42,954 nt of DNA, taken from the IMG/VR virus record IMGVR_UViG_3300000115_000051, positions 1 to 42,954 of that record, one strand, 5' to 3'. This DNA comes from a virus. The translations under genes and the position numbers were made by a program. Position 1 is the first letter of the stretch, and every line of letters begins with the position of its first letter. The notes beneath the pieces are model-generated. The model had not been told where the DNA came from. It saw only the letters and a list, made by a program, of their open reading frames with translations, and made no database searches. Below are positions 1 to 7,460 of this stretch, piece by piece.

Positions 1-925
1 CAACTTCAACATCCGCCGCATCCGCCGCATCAGTATTGTCGATGATCTGCATGTGCCAAGGATTGACAGACTCCAAATCCTGTATAAATTTGGAATATTC
101 ATATTGATCATCAACACTATTGACAATCACCTTGACTGCCTTATTCTCAAGGCTGGACAAATCGACACTACTAGATCCTTCATAGACGATCTTATGGAAC
201 ATCTTGTGTGGATTGGGAATGAACTCAAGATCGTGTGTGTCGGTGTCAAGAACATGAAACCCACGATCCTCGCCATGATCAATCCATGTCTGCTCGAATG
301 GCGAACCAAGATACCAGATGTTGTCCGAGTGTGAGCGTTTGTGGAAGTGACCACTTAACGTCATATCAAACTTGCTGAATACCTTCCGACTCATCCCCTC
401 TGTATTGACAAGACCCTTTGCCATCTCAAAACCTTCGAGGTTTAGATGACCAAGACAAATCTTAGCAGAAGTATTTTCGATCTTCTCCATCGTCATTTCA
501 TGGTTTGCTTCATTGATCCAAGGAACAAACAGAAGTGGATGTTCTACACCCGGATAGAAAATTTCTTCTGGGTTACTGTACCATTGAAAAGCCCCATCAT
601 ACCATTGGGTTGGTGTCTCAAACAAACAACTCATAGAGTTGATTTCATTGGTGTTCTTATAGAACGTGTCGTGATTGCCTATAATCACCTTCAAATCGAA
701 CTCAGATGAAAGAGAATTCATCAGTGACCTGAACCCTTTTAGCGTTTTATAATTTATCCATTTTCGACGGTCTGTGATGTCTCCTAAGTGTATGATATTG
801 CTGATGTTATTCTCTCTCAAATAAGGGATAAAAACGTCATACCAGAATTTGTACTGATATTTTGCAAAAGTGTCACTATCCCCCCTGACCCCTGCATGTG
901 TGTCAGTTACAAGTGCAATTTTCAT
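1..925 (-). CDS. 47: gp47-like recombination endonuclease subunit (SbcD/Mre11 family), partial
   Basis: The frame starts at ATG 925 and runs off the left edge, giving 308 residues with no stop, so the C-terminus is missing. It is a calcineurin-like metallophosphoesterase: D8 and H10 in the opening TDTHAG, D49 in GDITDRR, GNHD at 83-86, GH at 159-160 and GHFHKR from 192 are the expected metal ligands of the Mre11/SbcD/T4 gp47 family. In T4, gp47 pairs with the ATPase gp46 to resect DNA ends for recombination-dependent replication; gene 46 would be expected just beyond the left edge. The start codon overlaps the gp55 stop in an ATGA, so translation is probably coupled. It is the last visible gene of the uvsY-uvsW-55-47 operon. 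Confidence 0.93.
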   Translation of the reverse strand, partial: MKIALVTDTHAGVRGDSDTFAKYQYKFWYDVFIPYLRENNISNIIHLGDITDRRKWINYKTLKGFRSLMNSLSSEFDLKVIIGNHDTFYKNTNEINSMSCLFETPTQWYDGAFQWYSNPEEIFYPGVEHPLLFVPWINEANHEMTMEKIENTSAKICLGHLNLEGFEMAKGLVNTEGMSRKVFSKFDMTLSGHFHKRSHSDNIWYLGSPFEQTWIDHGEDRGFHVLDTDTHDLEFIPNPHKMFHKIVYEGSSSVDLSSLENKAVKVIVNSVDDQYEYSKFIQDLESVNPWHMQIIDNTDAADAADVEV

Positions 926-1506
926 ACTTTTTCTCCATCCTCTATGAACTTGAGTCCTTTTTTAGCTTTAGCCTTCTTTGGCTTCTTCTGTTGACTCTTG
1001 ATCGCCTTCTTCTTTTCCATCGACTCTTCATATGCCCCGATGAAATCTGTCATGTTCTCGTATAGCTTAGAAAAACCAAGGCTGGACATATTTGAGAATT
1101 CATCATTGGAAACACTGTCAAGAATCTGATCATTTTCAAGCGACTTATATCTCACATATAACTGCTTCTTTTCCTTTTGGATGCGTCGAAGAAACGCATA
1201 GTAGATGATCTGGGTGAAATACGAAAAGGGATTCTTTGATTTCTCGGGATCAAAATTTCTGATGTACTGGATACAATTCTCGATTCCATCGGAGATCATA
1301 TCGTCTCTAAATGCATAGTTGATGAAATTGGATTTGTATGAAAGATGACTAGCAATCTTCCAAAAGATGGTTCCAATTTCATCCGGTATTTGGGGTACAG
1401 GATCTCCATTCTCTTCAGCATTAAGCAAAAGTTCACGATACTCAATCATGTGTTCTAAGAATTCTTTATTGTCAACGTAATGTTCGGGTCTTTTCTTGTT
1501 TACCAT
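922..1506 (-). CDS. 55: gp55 late-transcription sigma factor
   Basis: This 194-residue protein matches the T4 gp55 family, whose T4 member has about 185 residues. The stretch FINYAFRDDMISDGIENC, the following NFDPEKSKNPFSYFTQIIYY and the basic FLRRIQKEKKQ form the family signature, corresponding to the sigma region-2-like part that binds RNA polymerase and recognises the late promoter. The C-terminus is lysine-rich. gp55 redirects host RNA polymerase to TATAAATA promoters, several of which are found before structural genes in this window. The ATG lies one base after the uvsW stop with an AGGGAT Shine-Dalgarno inside the end of uvsW, and its TGA overlaps the gene 47 start. Confidence 0.95.
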   Translation of the reverse strand: MVNKKRPEHYVDNKEFLEHMIEYRELLLNAEENGDPVPQIPDEIGTIFWKIASHLSYKSNFINYAFRDDMISDGIENCIQYIRNFDPEKSKNPFSYFTQIIYYAFLRRIQKEKKQLYVRYKSLENDQILDSVSNDEFSNMSSLGFSKLYENMTDFIGAYEESMEKKKAIKSQQKKPKKAKAKKGLKFIEDGEKV

Positions 1507-1507
1507 A

Positions 1508-2959
1508 TCATCCCTTCAATTCTACATTGTATGTTTTGACCTTAAACTTTTCCGACTTGTATATTGCGTAACGCTCTTGGTAGTGCTTCAAAGAAAAGTT
1601 CTTGGTCTTTCTTCCATTACTCAAATCATCGACTATATCGTATAACGTAGCCTCCTCATCATCTACTCGTCGCAATGCACGACCAATGCTTTGCAATGTT
1701 CTCACTCTGGATTTTCCGGGGTGAGTAAATACTACGTTGTGCAATCGTTTGATGTTGATACCCTGTGAGTATACACCAGATGATGCAATAATGATAGCAT
1801 TTTCTTCATTTTCTACTGTTTCACGAACACTTTCCCTTTCATCCAACCCTACTCCACCATGAACAAAAAAGCACTTTCTATCTTCATCCTTGGAATCTTT
1901 GATCTGACGGTACAATGGAACACCATGCTTTTCGACATAGTTAAACAACACGAGTGTGTTACCCTCTAAGCTAAGGACCAGATTTTTGATGAAGTTGTTG
2001 CGTGATTCGTTTGATATGAGGTAGTCAATCTCGTCTTGATACTTCAGACCAGACGAAACATTCTGCTGATGCTTCAAGACGATTGCCTTGACCGTGAAGT
2101 CTGCCAACACTTTCTTTTCAATCAGATCCTTGGTCTGTGTCACCTTTCGGACACCACCCAAAAGCCCTTCAATCACAAGTTTGTTAGTCAACGTTCCATC
2201 TAACGTTCCGGTAGTACCAAATCGGTATGGGGTATCAGTCATCTTGGTCATGATGTTAGTCAACGACTTTGCTTTGACACCATGACACTCATCCACGACA
2301 ACAGTTCCAAACTGCTGAAAGAACTTCTTGGGCATCTTGTAAAGTGATTGCCATGTCGAAACCACAATCGGTTTATCTGTTTCTTTTTGACGACCCGACA
2401 TAATCTCATGTATGTTTTGTTTGGAGTCGAACCCATAGTCGGCAAAGTCTTTTCTCATCTGAGCAACTAATGACGTTGAGGGTACAATGATCAAATGCTT
2501 ACGATCATGCTGTTGCATATACCATCGCATCAAAAGGTAGATGATGAAACTCTTACCCGAACCCGTTGGTGACAACAACAGCATTCGTCTCTTGCGAACA
2601 GCAGAAACAAAGGCTTCTAGTTGATAGTCTCTTGGTTCAAAGGGAACACCTAATGTCGATATGAATTCTTTGGCTTCGTTGACCGAGAAGTTTTCTTCTG
2701 CCTCTTGTTCAGAAGTCAAGATGTATTGACGTTCTTTGCAGAAAGTGCGAATGTGATCAATTAACCCAACGTAGATTGTTTGGTCTTTGTAGTTCAGGAG
2801 TCGAATCTTCCCATCCCATGCACCCATCTTGTATGATGGATGAAACTTTGCAGAGGGAACATCAAACGTGAAATAGTCGGACATCTCACGAATGATATAT
2901 GGCTCAGAACTAACCCATAAGTATACGTCATCTTTTTTACTAACGACCACTGATTCCAT
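1508..2959 (-). CDS. uvsW: UvsW-like recombination DNA helicase (SF2)
   Basis: This is a superfamily 2 helicase of about 483 residues from the chosen start. It has a UvsW-type N-terminal DNA-binding region (with the segment FHPSYKMGAWDGKIRLL), then Walker A SPTGSGKS near residues 131-138, the DECHG Walker B box, motif III-like GTTGTLDGT, and motif VI QSIGRALRR near the C-terminus. In T4, UvsW drives branch migration and unwinds R-loops and stalled forks, switching origin-dependent to recombination-dependent replication. I chose ATG 2959, just past the uvsY stop; the frame is open up to a TTG at 2995, but that would overlap uvsY by 35 bases. The gene sits in the uvsY-uvsW-55-47 operon. Confidence 0.94.
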   Translation of the reverse strand: MESVVVSKKDDVYLWVSSEPYIIREMSDYFTFDVPSAKFHPSYKMGAWDGKIRLLNYKDQTIYVGLIDHIRTFCKERQYILTSEQEAEENFSVNEAKEFISTLGVPFEPRDYQLEAFVSAVRKRRMLLLSPTGSGKSFIIYLLMRWYMQQHDRKHLIIVPSTSLVAQMRKDFADYGFDSKQNIHEIMSGRQKETDKPIVVSTWQSLYKMPKKFFQQFGTVVVDECHGVKAKSLTNIMTKMTDTPYRFGTTGTLDGTLTNKLVIEGLLGGVRKVTQTKDLIEKKVLADFTVKAIVLKHQQNVSSGLKYQDEIDYLISNESRNNFIKNLVLSLEGNTLVLFNYVEKHGVPLYRQIKDSKDEDRKCFFVHGGVGLDERESVRETVENEENAIIIASSGVYSQGINIKRLHNVVFTHPGKSRVRTLQSIGRALRRVDDEEATLYDIVDDLSNGRKTKNFSLKHYQERYAIYKSEKFKVKTYNVELKG

Positions 2960-2960
2960 A

Positions 2961-3419
2961 TCAGATAGAACCACCCAAGAATTTTCGCCATTCAATAGCG
3001 TTCTTGATGTGCTGTGATCTCCACTTGATGTTGTCCATGATGGAAACGAGAAGTTGAACCTTTTCGTTCTGTTCGGAAATCTGAATCAAATGATTCACCA
3101 CAATCCGATCTCCGTCCACATACTTCGGAACATCTGATTTGAGAATGCGGACATCCAAAGGTTGCCAACCACGCTCATTCAAATCCTCTTGACTCATACG
3201 TCCACTATAATAGTCCACCTTATCACGATGAAGAATCTTGTGGGTTTCTCGCATCTTTTGCAACTGCCGCCTTTCGTCAGTCAACAGTCGAACGTATTTG
3301 GAATGTAGGTTTGGGATCTTTAGACTCTCTTCATCAAGAGCAACATCGTCAATTTTGCTGTCTTCGCTCCACATCTGGTAGATGGCTTCAACTTCAGTCA
3401 TTTCAATAAGATGGTTCAT
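2961..3419 (-). CDS. uvsY: UvsY-like recombination mediator
   Basis: This 152-residue protein has the layout of T4 UvsY (137 residues): an N-terminal acidic segment with ID and ESLKIPNLHSKY, a central helix with basic residues, the marker DYYSGR in the middle, and a C-terminal helical region ending in IKNAIEWRKF. UvsY loads the UvsX recombinase onto gp32-coated single-stranded DNA. The ATG at 3419 has a GGAG about 13 bases upstream; an alternative ATG at 3401 would remove six residues. It is the first gene behind the strong promoter at 3486-3513, and uvsW begins right after its stop. Identification rests on the marker motifs, the size and the neighbours uvsW and 55. Confidence 0.88.
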   Translation of the reverse strand: MNHLIEMTEVEAIYQMWSEDSKIDDVALDEESLKIPNLHSKYVRLLTDERRQLQKMRETHKILHRDKVDYYSGRMSQEDLNERGWQPLDVRILKSDVPKYVDGDRIVVNHLIQISEQNEKVQLLVSIMDNIKWRSQHIKNAIEWRKFLGGSI

Positions 3420-3485
3420 AGTTAAATAAAATCTCCACGGTTATTCAAGATGTGACAACCAGATACAGTTCTGGCATTACCCTAT

Positions 3486-3513
3486 ATTATAGCTCCCCAG
3501 AGGGTTTTGTCAA
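3486..3513 (-). promoter_or_regulatory. Sigma-70-type promoter of the uvsY-uvsW-55-47 operon
   Basis: Read on the minus strand this is TTGACA (3513-3508), a 16-bp spacer, then TATAAT (3491-3486). Both hexamers match the bacterial housekeeping consensus exactly, with near-optimal spacing. It would start transcription near 3479, about 60 bases before uvsY. Only the first bases of the -35 side approach the end of the preceding gene (stop at 3517-3519). It fits early transcription of recombination genes by unmodified host polymerase. No start site has been measured. Confidence 0.8.
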
Positions 3514-3516
3514 GCC

Positions 3517-4029
3517 CTAAGAGGAAACTTTTTCGTAAGAATACGAAAGATACCTAAAACTTGCCGTTGCTTTAATACCATCAACATCAGCAGAGGAAGA
3601 ATCGAAGGAAACTTCACCAAGGCTGGTTGGAAAAAGGTCTTTAAATAAGATCCTATAATTAGGTTGCATATTAGAGTTCAATATACTGAGTGTGGCATCT
3701 GAATGTATTTGATTTGCTTTTTGGCTCTTATATTCATTATAATCATTTGGAAACCCAATACCCGTAATCCAATCAAAAAGTTCTCTCCAGTTATTCAAAT
3801 CCTCATCCACAATGAAGGTAATTTCCAGTGGATCAAATGTGACATCGTTGCCGGGAAGCTGGGTTGGTTGTAGTGGTGTTGGGAAGTTGATTTCACCTAA
3901 AGACAAACCCGGAAGAGCAGCAGAGGTTAGATACCATGATGTATTCGGAAGATACTCGATCATGAACCGAAATCCAACAGGGGAGAGTAAATTGATGTTG
4001 CTTGGCTGGTTGAAAACTTTTTCTGGCAT
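3517..4029 (-). CDS. Tail-tube-fold structural protein (gp19/gp54-like; gene-3 position)
   Basis: This 170-residue protein carries the pattern I associate with a tail-tube-fold family in marine T4-like phages: NLLSPVGFRF near the start, an LPGLSLGEI segment, LEITFIVDEDLNNW, a helix around WITGIGFP, and FKDLFPTSLGEVSFD near the end. The same general pattern (LPG loop, VDED-like strand, central helix, C-terminal strands) appears in the gp19 gene of this window. Its position between major capsid and uvsY is where marine T4-like phages often carry the tail completion gene 3, so it could fill that role, but I cannot prove it. I chose ATG 4029 because AGGAGG lies six bases upstream; an in-frame ATG at 4044 would place that site inside the coding region. 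Confidence 0.68.
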   Translation of the reverse strand: MPEKVFNQPSNINLLSPVGFRFMIEYLPNTSWYLTSAALPGLSLGEINFPTPLQPTQLPGNDVTFDPLEITFIVDEDLNNWRELFDWITGIGFPNDYNEYKSQKANQIHSDATLSILNSNMQPNYRILFKDLFPTSLGEVSFDSSSADVDGIKATASFRYLSYSYEKVSS

Positions 4030-4059
4030 GACATACCTCCTCATCTATTTAGGAGATGT

Positions 4060-4101
4060 ACAAAAAGAAATTGGGGAGCATCCCGAAGGACACTCCCCAA
4101 T
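4060..4101 (-). terminator. Intrinsic terminator after the major capsid gene
   Basis: On the minus strand the sequence forms a 9-bp stem (ATTGGGGAG with CTCCCCAAT), continued by two G-U wobble pairs and UCC/GGA, and closed by a C(UUCG)G tetraloop: a 14-pair hairpin. It is followed at once by TTCTTTTTG. This is a textbook rho-independent terminator, starting 28 bases after the gp23 stop codon. It would separate abundant capsid mRNA from the downstream tail-tube-like and uvsY genes. Confidence 0.92.
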
Positions 4102-4128
4102 AATCTTACGGTTCAGTTACGTTAAGTA

Positions 4129-5466
4129 TTAAATACCGAAGAGGTTGTTGATCACAACACCTCGGTAATACTTGTTGCTCTTATCCTGATCTCGCCCAGC
4201 CACACCCTGATCTGTAGCGAAGGGATTCACGCCAACGCCATAGCGAGTCTTGAATCCAATCTTGGGCTGGAAGGTGTTCTCACCAACCGCACGAACCATC
4301 TGGAGAGGAACGTATGGGCAGTAGAACATACCAGCATCAAACGGGCTAGTACCCTTATAACCAACAACGAGGAAGTCTGCATCCTCATGGGTATAGGGGT
4401 CAATGTAGACCTTGATGCCAGCACCCATTGTACCAGCGAATGTCGAACCCGTGTCGTCTACTGTGAGAGCGGCAGTCGGGTCAAGGACACCAGCGGTAGC
4501 AAAGGCAGAAGCAACATCCGAAGAGCAGATAATGAAGTTACCCTTTCCTCGACGAGTCTGCTTGGCAATCGTATTCGCCTCTGTCTCCACCTTGAAGACG
4601 AGGGACTTGAATCGCTCAACCATCCAGCGACCATCAAGCTGACCACCAAGAGGGGTGCCACCAGCATTCGCATGAGCGCCACGCGCATCAACAACACCAG
4701 AGAATGTCGAAGTTGCATAGACCGAACGAACGATGTCTCGGTTGATTTCAGCATTGATCTCAGTCGTAAGGATGTTGGCAAGCTCCGTCTCAGCATCAAG
4801 ACCATGAATAGCCTTGAGATCCTGAGCAAGCTCGACCGAGTATTCAGCCTTGAGCGCGCGAGTACGAGCCGTGACCGAAGTCTTGTCGATACTGAATGTC
4901 ATGCTTGGGATTGGATTTCCGGCAGCATCACCAAATGCTTCAGCAGTTGCCGTAAGCGCACCCCTTGTTCCAGCCAGAATATCCTTGTTTGAGGAGATAG
5001 CTCGGAGGAATGTGTTGGGACCATTTGCATCAGATGTAGAACCAATAGTTCCAGCACCAGCAGAAAATCCAGTATTTGCTTCACTAATGAAAGCGTTAGC
5101 ACCATTGGTATTATTATTAATATCCGTACCATACTGTGGTCGCAGAGCAAAAATAAGACCAGTCGGACCAGACATGGGCTGAACACCCATGATGTCAAAC
5201 GCGATCAGGTTCGGCGCAGTGCGTCGAACCAAACTGATAAGAACAGGATCAAAAGCAGACATGCTTCCAGTTCCCGATTCTGGAGCCGCCTCACCAAGAA
5301 GTGATGCCGATCCTGTACCCTGCATTGATGCCTGCTCACGGAGAGAAGTCTCCTGAGCCTCAAGCATATGAGCCGTAACAACCTTGCGATAATGCTCTTT
5401 GATTGGCGGAAGATCCGCGTGATCAATGACTGGTTGCCACTTGTTGATTAGTTCTTCGTTCAACAT
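4129..5466 (-). CDS. 23: gp23-like major capsid protein
   Basis: This 445-residue protein is the T4-type HK97-fold capsid subunit. Recognisable segments are NKWQPVIDHADLPPIKEHYR at the N-terminus, LISLVRRTAPNLIAFDIMGVQPMSGPTG, ALKAEYSVELAQDLKAIHGLDAE, and the C-terminal FQPKIGFKTRYG. In T4 the N-terminal delta domain is removed by gp21 after an (I/L)xE site; here LGE at residues 57-59, followed by AAPES, is a good candidate. The gene has an AAGGAG site seven bases before its ATG, a candidate late promoter and a perfect palindrome in its leader, and a strong terminator behind it, consistent with very high late expression. Scaffold gene 22 lies immediately upstream. Confidence 0.97.
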   Translation of the reverse strand: MLNEELINKWQPVIDHADLPPIKEHYRKVVTAHMLEAQETSLREQASMQGTGSASLLGEAAPESGTGSMSAFDPVLISLVRRTAPNLIAFDIMGVQPMSGPTGLIFALRPQYGTDINNNTNGANAFISEANTGFSAGAGTIGSTSDANGPNTFLRAISSNKDILAGTRGALTATAEAFGDAAGNPIPSMTFSIDKTSVTARTRALKAEYSVELAQDLKAIHGLDAETELANILTTEINAEINRDIVRSVYATSTFSGVVDARGAHANAGGTPLGGQLDGRWMVERFKSLVFKVETEANTIAKQTRRGKGNFIICSSDVASAFATAGVLDPTAALTVDDTGSTFAGTMGAGIKVYIDPYTHEDADFLVVGYKGTSPFDAGMFYCPYVPLQMVRAVGENTFQPKIGFKTRYGVGVNPFATDQGVAGRDQDKSNKYYRGVVINNLFGI

Positions 5467-5489
5467 TTGTGTTCTCCTTAAAAGTGTTT

Positions 5490-5511
5490 TGTCAAATTAC
5501 TTAATTTGACA
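5490..5511. repeat. Perfect 22-bp palindrome in the capsid gene leader
   Basis: TGTCAAATTA and TAATTTGACA are exact inverted copies around a 2-bp centre. The element lies between the gene 22 stop (5535) and the gene 23 Shine-Dalgarno (5474-5479). If transcription starts at the candidate late promoter 5524-5531, the hairpin begins about seven bases from the mRNA 5' end. No U-tract follows on either strand, so it is not an intrinsic terminator. A 5' stabilising hairpin or a protein-binding site are the likely alternatives. Confidence 0.75.
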
Positions 5512-5523
5512 GATCCTAACTCT

Positions 5524-5531
5524 TATTTGTG
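5524..5531 (-). promoter_or_regulatory. Candidate late promoter of gene 23 (CACAAATA)
   Basis: CACAAATA matches the T4 late octamer TATAAATA at six of eight positions. Initiation would be expected near 5518, giving a leader of about 50 bases that contains the palindrome and the AAGGAG site of the capsid gene. The position is right; the sequence match is only moderate. Confidence 0.45.
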
Positions 5532-5534
5532 TTA

Positions 5535-6746
5535 TTAGTTCTCGACAATTGTTCGATTTAATGTGTCAACATAAGCAGACATCTGTCGTGAAGTTGGTGC
5601 AGCCTCTTCCTGAAGACTTTCTTCAAGAATCTCAGCAGCCTCATCAATTACAACAGATTTGCTCGCAGTGCGTCCAGAAAAATAACTTTCCTTGACAACG
5701 TTCAAAGCATCCTTATACTGATCAGAATCTTCAAAGATGATTCCTTCAGAAAGTCCCTTCAGCTTCTCAGCTTCCATGACCGTCAATCCTTCAGAAACCT
5801 CAATGACAGCATCTTCCTTTTCGTACTGTTGAACTGTAGAAGAAAGCTCGATGTTAGTTTCAATGGATTCGTTCAACTTGCTTTCAAGTTCATCAACACG
5901 ATCAGCAAGGGAATCAACAACATCGACCTTTTCCTCTGGAATGTCAACATAATGATCCTCAAAGAGCTGCTTGAGTCCACCAATGAAATCCTCTGTGATC
6001 TCTGTCTTGATGCCATGCTCAATAGCAAGTTCATTGTCACTGACCCACTGCTCGACAACATAACTCAAGTAGTTATCAACCTTGTCAGTAAGAGTTTCGG
6101 TAAGATCTTTTGCCATCTCATCAAGTCTTGCATTGAACGTCTCTTCGACGGTTTCAATCTCAGAATTGATTTTGGAAACAACAGCAGCCTCAAAAACAGT
6201 CTTGACCTGAGTCTTAAACTCTTCCGAAAGATCCTCAGAATCCTGACCAAAGATAGCGACAAGATCCTCAGAGATGTCTAGGTCTTCAGCAGTAATTGGA
6301 TCACGCTGTGTGATAACAGGAGCGACAAGATCATCTTCTTCGTCATCACCAGCAGACTCACCAAGAAGTGTGTCCATCAGTTTGGCGTAAGAACCGGCGA
6401 GTTTGCTCGAATCCGTACCCTTGAGAGTCTCAAAGATGTGGCGAATCATTTCCTGCTTTGTCTCAGGAATAAAGGACTCTTCCATATCTTCTTCGTCATC
6501 GTCCTCTTCGTCGTCACCCTTTTTGGCTTTCTTCTTGGGCTTCTCGTCGTCATCTTCCATGTCGTCATCTTCCATGACTTCATCATCGGAATCAGAAGAA
6601 TCGTCATGATCCTTCTTCTTACCATTGCCCTTCTTGGCAGAAGTTTCGGAAAGCTCATCCTCAAGCTCTTGTGCAAGCTCATCGGCGAGTCTTTCGATTT
6701 CCTCGTCAAGAATTGTTTCGTCTAAGTTTTCTAGTTCGGTTGCCAT
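5535..6746 (-). CDS. 22: gp22-like prohead core scaffolding protein
   Basis: This 403-residue, very acidic, largely helical protein occupies the T4 gene 22 position between protease 21 and capsid 23. The first third has an extreme charge-rich stretch of alternating Asp/Glu runs and Lys clusters (about residues 40-90). The rest contains long predicted coiled-coil segments (for example DSLADRVDELESKLNESIE). In T4 the core protein guides capsid assembly and is then degraded by gp21. I chose ATG 6746 because AAGGAG lies nine bases upstream; the ATG at 6755 would sit directly on that site. A perfect late promoter lies upstream at 6797-6804. T4 gp22 is shorter (about 270 residues); the acidic insertion accounts for part of the difference. 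Confidence 0.9.
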   Translation of the reverse strand: MATELENLDETILDEEIERLADELAQELEDELSETSAKKGNGKKKDHDDSSDSDDEVMEDDDMEDDDEKPKKKAKKGDDEEDDDEEDMEESFIPETKQEMIRHIFETLKGTDSSKLAGSYAKLMDTLLGESAGDDEEDDLVAPVITQRDPITAEDLDISEDLVAIFGQDSEDLSEEFKTQVKTVFEAAVVSKINSEIETVEETFNARLDEMAKDLTETLTDKVDNYLSYVVEQWVSDNELAIEHGIKTEITEDFIGGLKQLFEDHYVDIPEEKVDVVDSLADRVDELESKLNESIETNIELSSTVQQYEKEDAVIEVSEGLTVMEAEKLKGLSEGIIFEDSDQYKDALNVVKESYFSGRTASKSVVIDEAAEILEESLQEEAAPTSRQMSAYVDTLNRTIVEN

Positions 6747-6796
6747 TATATCCATCTCCTTGAAAGAATGGAAAAATCTAAAAGTCTATTCTTTGT

Positions 6797-6804
6797 TATT
6801 TATA
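6797..6804 (-). promoter_or_regulatory. T4-type late promoter of gene 22 (TATAAATA)
   Basis: Exact match to the T4 late consensus octamer on the minus strand, located just before the end of gene 21 (stop at 6809-6811). Expected initiation near 6791 gives a leader of about 45 bases to gene 22, with its Shine-Dalgarno intact. Confidence 0.85.
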
Positions 6805-6808
6805 AATC

Positions 6809-7459
6809 CTACAATTTTGACAAATACTTAGTGAATAGTCTTAATTTCGTTTCTTCCAGTTGTTTTTGTTTTGTTTTAAGCAGCTCATCCTTTAGCTGCT
6901 GTATTTCCTTTTCACGAATAACACCATTATCCCAAACCCATTCTTTCCCTTCCATGATACCTTCAACGAAAGCCTCTGGAGCGGATGGATCAGCCACAAT
7001 ATCTGCGGCAGTTGCTAAATAAAAATCCTTCTGCACTACATTGGTTCCACCAATATTCTTGAGAGAACCCATACCACGAGAAGATACGCCCAACTTTGCA
7101 CCTTCTTCGATCAAATTCTTCACGATCTTACCATAGGGTGTATCCATGATCTTTGCTTTTCCGATGTAGTTGTTACCATCTTCTTTCAATTCTTTGATCA
7201 TATGAGACACACGCTCTAAATTCACGATAGGTCCATCTGGATGACCCAGCTCACCAAAAGCCCTATTCTGATCAACATAATCCGCAATATATTTATTCAC
7301 CTGATTCTTCAAAATTGCCTTGGGATATATTCGTCCATTGCGATTTTTCTGTTCAGCCTGCATAAACACACCTTTGATGTAATGACTCTTTGAACCATTA
7401 GCTTCTTCGGTGATGAATTCGACCATATTGTCGTCTATAACTTCTGATATGAGCTTCAT
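6809..7459 (-). CDS. 21: gp21-like prohead core protease
   Basis: This 216-residue protein matches the T4 gp21 serine protease family, similar in length to the T4 enzyme. The catalytic regions are visible: FGELGHPDG with His73, and GVSSRGMGSL with the nucleophile Ser near 126-127. AEQKNRNGRIYP near residues 35-46 is another conserved stretch. The enzyme matures the prohead by cutting scaffold, capsid and itself after (L/I)xE. It lies between the 67-like core protein and scaffold 22, the T4 order. The C-terminal tail is rich in Lys, Glu and Leu and is probably helical. Confidence 0.96.
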   Translation of the reverse strand: MKLISEVIDDNMVEFITEEANGSKSHYIKGVFMQAEQKNRNGRIYPKAILKNQVNKYIADYVDQNRAFGELGHPDGPIVNLERVSHMIKELKEDGNNYIGKAKIMDTPYGKIVKNLIEEGAKLGVSSRGMGSLKNIGGTNVVQKDFYLATAADIVADPSAPEAFVEGIMEGKEWVWDNGVIREKEIQQLKDELLKTKQKQLEETKLRLFTKYLSKL

Positions 7460-7460
7460 G

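Noticed and set aside
63-88. Plus-strand TTGACA with TATAAA inside gene 47
   Set aside because: The spacer is only 14 bp and it points antisense into gene 47 with no gene to serve.
2960-2995. Upstream TTG start for uvsW, adding 12 residues
   Set aside because: It would overlap uvsY by 35 bases; ATG 2959 lies just after the uvsY stop and gives an N-terminus that begins right before the conserved part.
4030-4044. Upstream ATG for the tail-tube-like gene after the capsid
   Set aside because: The AGGAGG site at 4036-4041 is inside this extension and is ideally spaced for ATG 4029.
4046-4053. CCTAAATA as a late promoter for the same gene
   Set aside because: Initiation would fall near 4040, within the ribosome binding site, so the mRNA would lack a usable Shine-Dalgarno.
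4387-4992. 201-codon plus-strand open frame opposite gene 23
   Set aside because: It lies entirely antisense to the major capsid gene, has no ribosome binding site, and its composition mirrors the capsid codons.
5829-6281. 150-codon plus-strand open frame opposite gene 22
   Set aside because: Antisense to the scaffold gene, with no family resemblance and no start context.
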